From: Helianthus annuus | Taxonomy: Eukaryota > Streptophyta > Magnoliopsida > Asterales > Asteraceae | DNA: 64,000 nucleotides | Assembly (NCBI RefSeq): GCF_002127325.2 | Contig: NC_035448.2 | Span: 128,413,144-128,477,143 of the forward strand | Direction of reading: 5' to 3' | Shown: piece by piece, positions 12,625 through 24,803 of the stretch | How the letters are laid out: each line of letters starts with the position of its first letter | Numbering within the stretch: the first letter of the stretch is position 1 | The notes under the pieces: generated by a model | Database searches by the model: none | The model's input: only the letters and a program-made list of their open reading frames with translations | What the model was told of the DNA's origin: nothing | Position numbers and translations under genes: made by a program

Positions 12625-13661
12625 TATGAGATTTTGTTGATTGGCATAAAGTATTAGATAAGATGTGTTTGAAGTTGTGAAGATGAATAAGTGAGACATG
12701 TGTAGCAGATATTAGTGAGTGCACAACACATTAGTTAGGGTTTTGAATTATTGCTACAGGTTAGTGATGTTAGAGATTGTGTTATGAGAAATGTGTAGAT
12801 TGAATTATGTCTGTGTTTGATTGTGACACCTTTGATTGTGCATGAAATTGCTGGTTATATGAGATTTTGTTGATTGTAGACAAATAAGTTTGAACAGAAC
12901 TTATTAGATTTGAAAGTTTGCCATTAATGTGTTTGATTTTAAATTTCGAATCTGTATATTGAATTTAAATTTGAAAGGCTAGACTTTTCTAATAAGTTTG
13001 CTTGATTTACGGGATTGGATATTAGTGATTTGATTTTTATATTTTAAATTTTGAATTCAATCATTATTTTAAATTTAAATTTTGAAGTAATGGCAATTTG
13101 AGTCTGATTTTTTTCGTGATTAATATCCGCTTGAGTAACCCAATTTGAGTCTGATTTTTTTCGTTAACGATTCTGGTAAACTTTCCCGATTTGGGTTTTC
13201 TGCAAGGCTAATCATCTAAATTAATTTGTTATTTTTATGGTTTACTATTGCATAAGTTAGTATAATTTGTTGACAAAGTTTTGTTTTGTGGGATAGTAGT
13301 CATAAATTGAGTAATATTCAAGGTTTATGTGTTTTTATTTTGATTCATTAAATAAGATGTGTTTGAGTAATATTCAAGGTTTATGTATATATGAGATTTT
13401 GTTGATTGGCGTAAGGTGTTAGATAAGATGTGTTTGAAGTTGTGAAGATGAATAAGCGAGACATGTGTAGCAGATATTAGTGAGTGCACAACACATTAGT
13501 TAGGGTTTTGAAAAATTGCTACAGGTTAGTGATGTTAGAGATTGTGTTTTGAGAAATGTGTAGATTGAATTATGTTTGTGTTTGATTGTGACACCTTTGA
13601 TTGTGCATGAAATTGCTGGTTATATGAGATTTTGTTGATTGTAGACAAATAAGTTTGAACA
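12625..13661 (+). repeat. 272-bp direct repeat, copies 764 bp apart
   Basis: Positions 12625-12896 and 13389-13661 are nearly identical and share GAGACATGTGTAGCAG and GTGAGTGCACAACACA. Both end with TAAGTTTGAACA. Neither copy has a credible reading frame. Confidence 0.8.
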
Positions 13662-14569
13662 ATTAGATTCACATTTAAGTATAAAAAATGAGAGGTTGTT
13701 ATAATCTGAATTATATTCTGAACGAAAAACTGAAAGGAAAAGGAAAAAAGAATAATTTAATACAGAGAAAAGAGGATAGAGAGAGAGTTGCCACATTTTT
13801 AAAACCAAAAATATAAGGTAACCATGCTTCTAAAATCTACTATACTTTTTAATAATATTTTGTGGAAAATGGACTATATTGGCTAGGTAGTCAAACATGG
13901 TTTTTAGGGTCAAAACGGCTGTGTTGGGTTGACTCGGGACACTTTTATGAAAAACTTGATGTTTCTGACCTTAATAAACCATTTTTGTAGATGACCAATG
14001 TATATCTCTATTTGAGGAATTCTCCAAAGATCCAGAGCCGATTGTTTCATAGAGCTGTGAAGTTGCGTTAAACATACTGGATTTTGAATGATCCGACAAA
14101 CCATTCGAGGTATTTGGAATATTATGTCTCTTATCTGGGTGGTTGTTACAGGTTTAGGATGTTAAATGATTTTGGATGTACTCTGCGATGTCGATGATGC
14201 AGAGATGTTGGTGAAGCTCAGGTTAACAACTTCATGTGTATATTTTAATGAATAAAGTTTTTGTTGTTTATATTTTCTAATTTAAACTTTTAATTAACTT
14301 CTAAATTTAATTAAATGAGTTTGTTTTGCAGGTTCGAACAACTTCATGTGTATATTTTATTATAAAAAAGAAAAGTTTTTTTTTTGTTTCATGGGTCGTT
14401 CAGAGAGGCAAGTTTCTGCCTCCGGTTCTTGCCCGAAGTTTCTGACCTTACTCGCAACCCATTGACTACAACTTTCAATTCAAAACAATTATAAAAAAAT
14501 TACGTTTGAAAACATGTATTTTTATTTTATTTAATGACATAACTCGATTAATATAAAGTAAATTTTTCT

Positions 14570-14588
14570 ACCCGCGAAGTTCGCGGGT
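14570..14588 (+). other. Helitron 1 terminal hairpin
   Basis: ACCCGCGAA-G-TTCGCGGGT is a perfect inverted repeat lying 6 bases before the CTAG terminus at 14595-14598. It corresponds to the Helitron 3' rolling-circle termination signal. Confidence 0.88.
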
Positions 14589-14598
14589 GATAACCTAG

Positions 14599-14677
14599 TT
14601 ACAACATAAAGCCTATTTTACTTCTATTTCAGCTACGGTTCGCATTGACGGAGGCGATAGACATTACTGCACTAACA
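14599..14677 (-). repeat. TR-GAG 1 5' LTR, outer segment
   Basis: The remainder of the split LTR runs from TTACAACATAAAGCC to GCACTAACA. It is followed by the target duplication TGATT. Confidence 0.88.
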
Positions 14678-14682
14678 TGATT

Positions 14683-15518
14683 AACTAATTCTAAACTAGT
14701 TTTCTTTTTGCTGATTATGAGAATAATAATGAAAACGAATTTAATTTGTGAAATGTAAACAAGTATGAGAAAAAGGACTATTCTCCAGGTTTTCAGGTTA
14801 TGTAGAAACACGGGTGACCTAATTACTACCAATTGGAAATCACATAGACATGATTTGTTAACTACTTGTTTTGATAAGTAATTAACAGATAATATATTTG
14901 ATTGCAATGATCCACGATCGAAACTGAAAGATTGATGCAATTGAATAGTAACCTAGTTAATTACCAATCCTAAATTTCATAAAAACAAGCAAGTTCAATG
15001 GTTAAAGGTTAAAGAACAATGACAACTTAAAATCTAATCCCAGCTGTTGATGACAAACCAAATAACTGATGAACAAATATGCAAACGATAATCCAACACT
15101 GTTCAATCAAAAACAAGTAAAAAATAAAGACAAACTAACCGAATGATTAGTTTAATCTCAATCCAAAAGTTTGTAAAACTAACTCAACCCATTTCCTAAC
15201 ACAAACCCTAGTCCCGGAGATGATCACGAGTGGTTTAGCCGCTCATGTTCTTGATTTGATCTTCAATCTTGATGAGGAGTTGCATGATTGATGATTGGAT
15301 TGAGGTTGGGAACTCCAAAATTTGTCCTTGGGAGGTAGAAAACGGCTAGGGTTAATGATAATTTCGTTTGGGGAATGTTTGTGCTTAAATATGGTGGAAA
15401 AACGTGAAATTCGCGAATCAGATCTAGGTTTCAGCGCCCAGTGCACCAAATTATAATTTCCTTCTGGGGAGCACTGAAACCAGCGCCTAGTGGTGCCGAT
15501 TGCTACCGAACTTATCGT
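14683..15518 (-). repeat. Gypsy D 3' LTR, middle segment
   Basis: The gypsy D LTR continues after TR-GAG 1. It contains TTTAGCCGCTCATG, which has a counterpart in the LTR at 61100 (near 61750). The word CAGCGCCYAGTG occurs at 15432 and 15481, just upstream (minus-strand sense) of a weak TATA-like ATATTTAAG at 15384-15393. It is broken at 15518 by a hAT-like MITE. The open frames here are short and chance-like. Confidence 0.5.
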
Positions 15519-16377
15519 TAAGGGTGTGCAAAAAACCGAATTAACCGACTCATAACCGAAATAACCAAAAAAACTGAACCGAAAAAACCGAACCGAATGG
15601 AAAATTGATGGGCCGGTTTTTAATTTTTTGAAAACCGATAATCATGGGTCGGTTATGGTTTTCTACGTTTCCATAACCGCCATAGCTGAACCGACCCGCT
15701 AGTTAGTAAAGTCATGTATAACCGACCCATATAACCGACCCATATGCATAACCGATCCAATCTTATATATTAATCAAATAAAACCCAATAAAATAATCCC
15801 TATAAACCTAATAAAATAATCCCTGAAGGAATACCAAAGGACCACCAAAATTAAACCCAATAATCCGATTCCCTTATTCCAAAATCCAAAGTAGGGGGCG
15901 GTTGCGTATTATTACTATTAGGGTTCAAAGTTCTAACATCGTTCTTTCAGTCATCCACATAAGAAACGAGAGTTTAAGAGTTCCAGCTTCAAAGTTCTAC
16001 TTCCAGTTCTAGAGTTCCAGCTTTCAGGTTTTGTTTTTGTTTCTGATTACGTATTGTTTTTCTTTTGTCAAAAGGACGGATCTTTACTATCATACCAAGA
16101 GTTTCTGTTAGTAATAATCTTAACAAGAAACCACAAAGGAAGATATGTATATTGTTACTATATCTATTCAAGATTATATATATGTTATAATCACTTTGAC
16201 AATATTGTTTTGAGCTAAATTTAGCTAGGCCCAAGTTCATGGTTAACCGACCACCATAACCACCAAAACTGCCATATAACCGAGCGGTTATGGTTATGAC
16301 TTTTCAATAACCAACATCTCGGTTATGGTTATGGTTATGACCAAAAACTGACCCAAACCGACCCATGCACACCCCTA
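15519..16377. mobile_element. hAT-like MITE (859 bp)
   Basis: The ends are TAAGGGTGTGCA and, on the other strand, TAGGGGTGTGCA. The 8-bp flanks are CTTATCGT (15511-15518) and CTTCTCGT (16378-16385), a target duplication with one mismatch. The body is rich in AACCGA / TCGGTT words and encodes no transposase. Eight-base duplication and TAGGGGTG ends fit non-autonomous hAT elements. Confidence 0.75.
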
Positions 16378-16385
16378 CTTCTCGT

Positions 16386-16764
16386 TTTTCACATTTTGAC
16401 CTTCCAACTTGTGTGTATGCTTCCAATACTCCATAATGCTTCCCGAAAACCTTCCGGGAACCTTTAAACCGGCTGGGCCTACCTACAAGAATCCTAATAT
16501 TTAAGTATATTATATCAATCCTAAGGAACCTTTCAACCGGCTGGGCCTACCCACATATCCTAAATTAGACGTGTTTTCGACCGTTTTATTATCTCATATA
16601 TATAGTAATTAAAAACCAACGATCTGATTATACATATCATTTTCCATTTTATTGCAAAATTTTACGAAACATTTTTAATTTTTTTTTAATTTTTATGACT
16701 TTTTGATTTTTTCAATCGAAAACAACTAGAACCAACTAAAACACAAACTAGGACTCGTTTCCGC
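16386..16764 (-). repeat. Gypsy D 3' LTR, inner segment
   Basis: The last part of the gypsy D LTR contains CTTTAAACCGGCTGGGCC twice in diverged form (about 16464 and 16530). The CA terminus is degraded; the border is set by the adjacent CCCCACACTT, the complement of a polypurine tract. Confidence 0.45.
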
Positions 16765-17239
16765 TCCCCACACTTAAATTATACATTGTTCTCAATGGAG
16801 CGACAAACTATCTACTAAAACAAGAATAAAAATACAACAAGAAAAATGGAACAGACTCCCCTGGTTTAAAACGTAGAATCCTCATGCGTCATGTTCCACC
16901 ACGACCATATAGCATTTCCTTCGCGGCCGTGTTCAACAAGTACTCGGGTCAATCTCTACAATTGGTGTTCAAATCATCCATGTCCAAATAGAGATTGAGT
17001 ATGGACAGTTCTGACTGAATTCTGATCCGTGCATTGTCCGCCATTGCAACTAGAACATATTGAGACTTCACCAAACATCGCCACACTTGGATCATTGCAT
17101 CCATAGAGATTATTAACCTGGTAACCTACAAAAATACTCACGCAAAAACAAAACAAATATACACTACTTTACATCCTCGGGCTGCCTCCCAAGAGCGCTA
17201 AGTTTATAGGTCTTCAGCTAGACCATACCTGATATACCC
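16765..17239 (-). other. Gypsy D polypurine tract and 3' internal remnant
   Basis: Minus-strand AAGTGTGGGGA at 16765-16775 is the polypurine tract. No integrase, RNase H or RT is present between it and the protease region, so about 3-4 kb of pol is missing compared with an autonomous element. No convincing gene is seen in this stretch. Confidence 0.5.
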
Positions 17240-20200
17240 TCATGGTGGTCGAGTGGGATGCTTGCGTCCCATGGCCTCTAAGTATGTACTCCGCCAATGC
17301 TCTGGTAAGTCATCCATTGTATTCCACATTGGACCAAATAACTCCAACCTCCATTTTGCATTATCAACTTTAGGCAGTTTCTTTTCCTTCTTTTTTTCTT
17401 GTGACTTCCCTTTTTCTGTCTTGAACTCCTCATGAGCCACACCTTCCTTTTTCCTCACCGCTTTGCTTCCTGCCACTTCAAACCTGTCAATCATAAAACA
17501 CTCATGTTTGGTTTGTATCTCCTTTGCAGGAGAGACATTCTCATCACCACTTTCACCTTTTGAGTATTCACCTGTAATAAGAGGATTATTGGCATTTGAA
17601 AACACATTTAACCGTAATTTGCGGTCACCAAACTTCATACTAACTGTTCCATCAACACATTTTATAATTGCGTGAGCAGTTGCTAAGAACGGTCTACCCA
17701 GAATGATTGGAGGTTGCGTGTTCTTTGAACTTGTGGTACAATCAAGCACTAAGAAGTCACAACTGGGTAGTAACACTCTTCTACCTTCATAATTACGTCT
17801 CTTACCATCCCCCTTGGACACATTGGACTCTGATCAGCCAACACCACAGTGGTGTTGACTTTTTGTAGCTGACCAAAATCATATTGGTCATACAGACTCC
17901 CTAGTAGAATACTAACACACGCTAAAAAATCCAACAGTGCCCTTTCTATTTTAAATTCACCCACTTGTACTGAAATAATGGGTGCTCATGGATCTTGGAG
18001 TTTCGGGGGAAGGGTACCCAACAAAACGGCATTCACATTTGTGGTTAAATCAAGGTTTTTTAGGAAATTTGTGAAGTCGTTTTTGGGTACTTAACTCTTT
18101 CAAACACTCAACATGATGGAGACTCTCTTTAATCGCATTGAGTAAGGGTAGATTAATTTTAGCTTGTTTAAAATTTTCCCACCTTTCATCCTGTGGTGGG
18201 TCCCGTTTACTCAATGCAAATGTTTCAGATGGTTTTAATAAAGCCGTAGGAAATGGAACTTTCACTTTCTTACCATCAACTTCAATAAACATTTCATTTT
18301 CACGATCATGTTGAGAATCTGACTTAGTATCAACATCCTCCACCATCCCCTCAACTAATTGTGACGGTGGAGTAATTGTAACACTACCAGTCTCAGATGC
18401 TGGAAGAATACTTACCGCGTTGACGTGCACATTTCTTCCATTCTTCGAACTAGATGACTGATGTGTTGGATTCACTGTGGTAGTGCTTGGTAACTTACCT
18501 GGATCTCTTCTCAGTTGAGCCATATCTTTTGCCAACTGCCCCAACTGCTTCTACATTGCTTCAGAAGTTTTGTCTCGAATTTTATTGATGTCCTTCATGA
18601 ACTTCATAATTGCATTTAGTTTTTCATCACTCGTTCCACTACTAGCACTTGAGAAGTTCCATTGTTGATTACCCTGATTATACTGGCCCTGAGTTTGGTA
18701 ATTACTTTGACGGCTCTGATACTGCTAGCCTCCTTGCATGGGTACCTGAAAATTAGGGTTCATTTGGTTAGCAGTATTTCCATAATTGAAATTTGGGTGA
18801 TTTCACAAACTTGGATGATATGTATTCGATTTAGGGCTGTAAACGAGCCGAGTCGAGCCGAGCTAGACCCAGCTCGAGCTCGGCTCGAACTCGATTCGAG
18901 CTGGCTCGGCTCGAGCTCGAATTTCAAATCGAGCTGAGATTTGAGGCTCGAGCTCGGCTCGATTAGAATTCGAGCTAGCTCGGCTCGGCTCGATCTAGCT
19001 CGAACTAACAAAGAACCGCAAAATTTATTACTTAAAAAGCCCTTAAAAATGAATTTCTTCATAGCCTAAGGGCCATAATTGCCATTTAATTTAACCATAT
19101 GGCTAAATATGCAAGAATAAATAGTTAATTCACTTTCTCCATTGTCTTTACCTACTTTTATAGGGGAGATACTCACTTACTTTTTGTTTTCTAAGCGATG
19201 TGGGACAAAAAATGAAGGATGTAAACCTTATCGAGCCAGCTCACGAGCTCACGAGCCGAGCCAGGCCAAGCTCAAGCTCGGCTCGTTTACAAATCGAGCC
19301 GAGCCGAGCTGGCTCGTTTACAACCGAGCCAATTTCGAGTCGAGCTTTCTTCGAGCTTTTTTCGAGCGAGTTTCGAGCGAGCTGCGAGCCACGAGTTTTT
19401 TGAACACCCCTAATTCGATTTCATATCATATTGTTTTCGTTCGCCGAATACTTGATTCACTTCTTCATTCTGACCCATCCTTGCGGGACACTCTCCAACC
19501 TGGTGTCCTAACTCACCACAATCTATACACACCGCAAATGCATTAGCTGCCCTAACTTCGGTTCCCTTTCCCAACTTCATCTGAGCCACCTGTCGCTCTA
19601 ACAACAAATTCTGGTGTTTCAGTTTCTTAACCCGTTCTTCAGCTTCATAATCAACTGATCTCGCTGACGTTGATCTTGCTCTTCTACTAGACTGTGCCTG
19701 CCTCTTAGAAGTGGCACTCTGTTTCTCCAAGTATGCCCAATCCACAGCTTCTGTATTAGTGAGAAATGTACCATTGCTGATAGTTATAAGATCTCTAACA
19801 TCTTTATGAAGCAACCCATCATAGAACGCTTTAATCAACTCCCATATCTAAATGCCATGATGGGGGCATTTCCTAAGCAACTCCTTAAACCTTGTGAACG
19901 ACTCATGGAACGTTTCCCCTGAATGTTGTTGGAATGCTCTAATTGCATCCTGAGCTTCAGTGGTTCTATTCATGGTATAGTGTTCTTCCAAGAATACCTG
20001 TTGCATCTCTTTCCAAGTATAAATACTACCTGGAGGTAACGTTGCAAACCATTGGTGTGCTTTATCTTTCAGAGTAAACTAAAACAGCATCAACTTCACT
20101 TCATCCTTTGTAAACCCTGCCCCCCAATAGTTTGACAATTTGATTCAAAACTTGCAATGTGCAAGTACGGTTCTTCAGTCCTTTTTCCATAAAACTCTGG

Positions 20201-20410
20201 AAGATGGCCTACGTATTGAGTCCTTACTTCAAAAGCTCTACCATTGTCCCCAACAGGTGTAACTATAGCTGACGAATTTGGCACTATGATGGGTCGACGG
20301 TGGCCTTCAACTCCTCGAACTGGAGCCCTTTGAATTACTAGTGGGACACCATCAACAAACTGCAAATGATCGCCCCCAAATCGATTGTTAACCCTTTGAT
20401 TCCCCGCGTT
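17240..20410 (-). pseudogene. Gypsy D degraded gag-protease region
   Basis: From right to left: gag N-terminal part (20365-20096), gag C-terminal part with coiled coil and one CCHC knuckle CIDCGELGHQVGEC (19838-19413), a low-complexity linker with the frame GNTANQMNPNF near 18770, the segment LGQLAKDMAQLRRDPGKLP (18544-18050), and a pepsin-like protease split over two frames (17964-17749 and 17821-17240). The protease active-site triad, usually DLGA in this lineage (ERALLDLGACVSIL), reads DFLA, and its distal part retains ILGRPFLATAHAII. Many stops and frameshifts, and the MITE at 18832-19412, make it dead. Athila/Tat-like by motif style. RT, RNase H and integrase are absent. Confidence 0.8.
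18832..19412. mobile_element. hAT-like MITE (581 bp) in gypsy gag
   Basis: The ends are TAGGGCTGTAAACGAGCC and, on the other strand, TAGGGGTGTTCAAAAAACTC. A perfect 8-bp target duplication ATTCGATT lies at 18824-18831 and 19413-19420. The ends are dense in GAGCCGAGC / GCTCGGCTC words. No transposase is encoded. Removing it restores the gag context YDMKSN to NRIHIIQ. Confidence 0.88.
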
Positions 20411-20637
20411 GAACTGCTACTCTCCATGTTGAAGAGAAATTGAAGAGAAATAGACGGTTAGTGCAGATATTAATGTGATTGCTTTTCCATGACGGTTGTT
20501 GATTCACTTTCATATCTAATTTTTTTTTTTTTTTTTTTTTTTGTATTCACTTGGAATAGAAAGTATTTTCTTTGCTTTTTCATTTTAGGGAAACGTTTAA
20601 ATATTAAAAATGTACTCTTAAAATTGTATATAACCTA
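20411..20637. other. Gypsy D leader remnant with poly-T
   Basis: No gene is seen. A run of about 22 T lies at 20520-20541. Presumably this is the leader of gypsy D into which Helitron 2 inserted; no 5' LTR of gypsy D is found in the window. Confidence 0.35.
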
Positions 20638-20860
20638 CTAGGTTATAACCTGGGAATACTCCCGGGTTGTGAATCTTTTTATCTAAAAAATAAATATACA
20701 TCTATATATATTAATTAATAAAAATATACCATGTAGTTGTGAATCTTTATAACCCGGGAACTTCCCGGGCAATAAATATCAATTTATAACCTAATTATGT
20801 CATTAAATAAATTAAAAGACATGTTTTCAAACGTTATTAAGTGTTTAAATAAATAAGTTA
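20638..20860 (-). other. Helitron 2 3' end with two hairpins
   Basis: The terminus is CTAG at 20638-20641. The first hairpin (20647-20668) pairs AACCTGGGA with TCCCGGGTT around ATAC, with one mismatch. A second, perfect hairpin CCCGGGAA-C-TTCCCGGG lies at 20753-20769 after a repeated GTTGTGAATCTTT, as if one tail was added next to another. Confidence 0.68.
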
Positions 20861-21269
20861 AAATTTGGTGTCATTACTATGCGGTACCAATGTTGAAATT
20901 AAAAGACATGTTTTCAAACGTTATTTGCCGTAAAATAACAGTTTTTTCCATGGGGCGCCTCATTCCTTTTCTTTACATGTGCACCTCTATGCTATGCGAT
21001 ACGGTACCGGTTAAGCCAAAGCACTTATGAAGAAATGACTTGAGCCAAACCACTTTTTTTACCATAATCCCAAAGAAATAAAGGCACTTATGTTTTTACC
21101 TTTTTTAACCGAAACCCGATTACCAAACCTGACCCAATGCTACCTAAACCAAGTACTAAACACAATAGTACATAAAGCCACACATGACCTAAGTAAAAAC
21201 ATAATAAAAACTTTCTACATCAAACTTTCCACAACAAAACTTTTAAACACATTAAAAGAAGATAATTGA

Positions 21270-21765
21270 GATATATTTCCTTTTTTAAACAGCCAACAAA
21301 TCAAATTTTATTAAAAAACAGATTAGCATTGTGCCAATCCACATCCAAAAACAACCAGACAACAAACTACATCATAGACCCCAAAAAAAATAACACGAAA
21401 TTTCTCCGATTTTCCCATGATAAACCAACGTTTTATAACTGATGTTTAACCCATAGGTACGCCAAAACTCTAATTTCCTACTTTAAACTCTCCACCTTAG
21501 GTTGTTTGCGGTTGAAGATAATATTGTTTTGACTTCGCCAAATGCACCACATGACCGTTAGAATAATGGAGTAGACAATCTTTCTCCACTTCACAGAGCC
21601 TCTCGCTTGCTTATAAATCTTCAATTGGTCCTCGAATTCAAAGAAAAAGAAGCCATAAAGCATGTACCAAGTATTAATAAAGTCCCAGATAGTTTGCGTC
21701 ATCCCACACGATACTAAAAGATGTTCTGCAGACTCCTCATATGCTCCACAAAAGCTGCACATATA
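21270..21765 (-). mobile_element. 5'-truncated LINE tail (RT zinc-binding domain)
   Basis: The minus-strand frame 21762-21478 encodes a plant LINE zf-RVT domain: CSFCGAYEESAEHLLVSC, then the aromatic stretch W..I.....WRSQNNIIFN. A 3' UTR with AATAAAATTTGATTTG follows towards 21290. RT and endonuclease are missing; the 5' side stops at a TA-rich tract near 21766. It lies within proposed Helitron 2 and could have been carried along with it. Confidence 0.75.
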
Positions 21766-24700
21766 TAAACAATTATATATATACTTTTAAAAATGAATAA
21801 TGTGCGAAACTTCCATTTTTTATCACCCGTGATCGAACAAAAACTGTATATATTTTAAACAAACGATACCTCATATCATATATTGTATAAAATGTACGAT
21901 ATGTGACGATAAAAGTTATCACCCGTGAACTTCCGTTTTCATAGTATACCAATAATTAGAGTAGCGTGTTAGACATTAGTCAACATTATTTTGAAATAAT
22001 TTTTAAAATCTATATACTATATTTAATTATTTATTTATGGATAGATAAGTATTTGAATATGAATTAGAATGTTATGTTTAGGATTCGTTCATAGATTTGA
22101 ACATATACATTTAAACAATAAAAATCCTACAACAATATTCCAGTCACTAAGCCTACAATAACTAATCAAATTTCACGAAGTAATCAAATTTCAAAATGAA
22201 TAAACTGATCCCGTTTTTTGATGTAAATAAAATGATCTTATCAAGACAAACAAAACAAACTTGATCTTATTTGTTATATGATTATTAACATAATTTTAAA
22301 TTATTGGAACCCTAACTTCTTGCTTAACATGTGATACACGTCATCTCGAGTATAAACATATGTTTTATTATGATTTTCTAAATAACATGGGTATACCGTA
22401 TAGTTATTGAATTTGAAAATACAAAAATCAAACTCTTACTTGATCAAAATTGGAGATGCTTATAATCATTTTAAACTTCTAAATGAAAAGCCAACATATA
22501 CATTAAAAATACATATTACATTAAAATATACTAAAACATATGGTCATTTGGTAAGTTTGTGGGACTTTTGAAAGCCTTATACATATACGCATATATAGTT
22601 TAAACAATGATATCGTATATAGTAAAACGGCATGGATGGTGAAGCATAGAGAATATTGAAAAACATTAAAAAAATAGACATGTGAAAAAGTGGTTCTTAG
22701 AAGTAGAGTGATGGAAGTCGAAAGCGGATACAAATACTTCAACCTCAAAGCATATAACTTTAAAACTTAAGATTAGAATTCAATATCCCTATTTAACTGA
22801 ATCGCTGGTTGAACCATTTAAATTTTATCAAACACTACTGTATATACATTTTTCAAAGAGATATTGGATTTAAATAACCTGAACTTTCATCAATTGGTCG
22901 TTGATAACACTCTCAACTTTTGATTTGTACCGCACCACTCTCAACTTTTAACTTATTAGCCGATAGAACTCCCAAACTAATCTAGTTTGCTGACATCAAA
23001 AAATAACAAATATTAGCCGATAGCACTCCCAAACACAACAATAATAATCCATATAAAGTAAATATATATCAGTGTACAAATAAAATAAATACAATAAATA
23101 AAAAAGCGACATTACAATTACACAAATATACAATATGTCACAAAGTAAATATATCTTTAGCTATGTTTACAAAATGTGACACCTGTTTTTACCTGATTTT
23201 TTTCTATAACTTACTTTATAGAGTTTGGAATTTTGGTTTCTTTGATTGGTCTTGATTTTGATCTTTGAACAAAATACAAAAGATTAGTATAGCAGCAGCA
23301 AGTTTAAGTAAAACCATTGTATTGTATTGTCATATAAAGGCAACATCATAATGTGCATTGAGTAAGTAAAACCATTGTATTGTCATAAAAAGGCAACATC
23401 ATAATGGGCATTGAGTAATGAACTATTAAATAATTGTATGTCTACTATGAAGATGAACTGTTATACAGTTAGTAGTCTTAGGCATAGTTAAAGCCAACTT
23501 AGAGTATTAGAATCAAATGGGCCGAAAAAAAAAGTCGTCTTTATTTTTCTTTATAATAGATAGGTTAACACCCATGAATACTCACAGATTCAGATATTTA
23601 AAATTTGTTAAACACAACTGTATATATAATTTAAAAGACGAATAATGTTTGAAAAAAATCAAAAAATCAAAAAAATGTGTATGAATTTTATTTACATCAA
23701 AAAAGATGAATCTTCAATCAACATTGACCGCCTTCCAAACCGCAATCCATTATGTCAAGAGCGTCATCCATCATCTCAGCAATGACCATCAATCAACATT
23801 AACAGCCTTCCAAACCACCACCCATTATGACGGTACCACAATACGTAATCTCGGCATCGACCTGTTGAGGCTCAGAAAAGGTCAAAGCCAAAATTTGTTC
23901 AAATGATTGGAGTCAACGAATAGTGGTGTTTCAGTGTACATATTTAATGGGATATTTTTTTGTAATAATAAACATATTGAATTTATTAAAATTTTGCCAT
24001 CTATTGCGTGAAGGGGTCACGCAACTGTCCAGAAAAATAAAACAATAATTACCTAACCTTAAATCTTCTTCAGATGCCTCATTCAACCACGAAATAATCT
24101 TCTCTGGTTGTTTAACAAAAATTTATCAGATTCATTGATCTTTGGACCTTTTTTATCAGCCCAAATGCCTAATTAAGAATAGCTTCATTTTGAATGAGTG
24201 TCTTTATCATATAAAATACAAATAGATAAACCAATGTACACCTACTTTTTGCATCATTTAACGTAAGGTTTATATAACTTCTATGAGTCGTTTTGACCCA
24301 AACCTTTCTATCTGTCCATTTTGCCAACTTTAGCTTATACTTTATACTATAGCTTCAAACCATGGTTTGCGTCGAATCACACCTTGGCTCTATAAGTAGT
24401 GGGAATATCCTAAAAAAAAGCAGTCTTTAGTATTATTGCATTTTAGAAAAGCTACCCAAGTACATTAGATGGTTGGAAATATGTTTTATTAATCATGTAT
24501 ACATTTTGTTAAGTATAACGGCTTATTTTTTAAAAAAAAAATTGTGAGTACATTCACTTATAATCCTATATAAATTACGACACATGATTATTGGTATACT
24601 GTTTGAGGATATAATCTTTGATTTTAAAATAAATAATATGTTTCAATTGAAACAACTGGTATAATTACTTAGCATACCAAGTTTAAAATGATAAAGTAGT

Positions 24701-24798
24701 CAATCCAAGACACAATAAAGTAGTCAATACAATTTATGAAAATTAATTTAAAACCAAAATAACTTAACATCAAATTGAAAGTGAAAATTACATCATAA
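21766..24798. other. AT-rich non-coding stretch
   Basis: No supported gene. Features seen: two weak hairpin words TTATCACCCGTGA (21820, 21935) resembling Helitron tails; a duplicated phrase ATTAGCCGATAG..ACTCCCAAAC near 22962 and 23014; a roughly 55-bp tandem duplication at 23310-23410 (AAAACCATTGTATTG...GCATTGAGTAA). All open frames are short and AT-driven. Confidence 0.5.
23712..23829 (+). repeat. Two-copy tandem repeat (about 41 bp, period 77)
   Basis: CAATCAACATT followed by GACCGCCTTCCAAACC and a CCATTATG end occurs at about 23712 and 23789. It falls in a 66-codon frame that shows no recognisable domain. Confidence 0.6.
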
Positions 24799-24803
24799 GT
24801 TAC

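Larger units (their letters stand above)
7959..14598 (+). mobile_element. Non-autonomous Helitron 1 with captured gene fragments (6.64 kb)
   Basis: The element starts TCTATATATA and ends CTAG, with a near-terminal hairpin at 14570-14588, and lies between A (7958) and T (14599) with no target duplication. These are the diagnostic Helitron features. The empty site is visible in the other LTR near 889. No Rep/helicase frame is present. The body contains leader-like sequence (8000-8320) with several GT donors, B3-like exons (9242-12035), AT-rich low-complexity repeats and a 272-bp direct duplication. The span 13662-14569 holds nothing else I recognise. Its 5' subterminal 150 bp resemble the complement of 38530-38672, and its 3' tail the complement of 20638-20850, so Helitron 2 is a relative. 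Confidence 0.87.
568..14677 (-). mobile_element. TR-GAG 1: gag-only copia-type LTR retrotransposon containing a Helitron
   Basis: Two LTRs (568-960, and 7664-7958 plus 14599-14677) begin TGTAGG and end ACTAACA. A perfect 5-bp target duplication TGATT flanks the element at 563-567 and 14678-14682. On the minus strand the order is 5' LTR, initiator-Met-tRNA primer site, long leader, gag, 2.2 kb of non-coding sequence, polypurine tract, 3' LTR. No protease, integrase or RT frame exists, so mobilisation would need proteins from an autonomous relative; this layout matches terminal-repeat-with-gag (TR-GAG) elements. The 5' LTR was later split by the Helitron at 7959-14598. TR-GAG 2 at 24804 is a second copy of the family. 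Confidence 0.88.
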
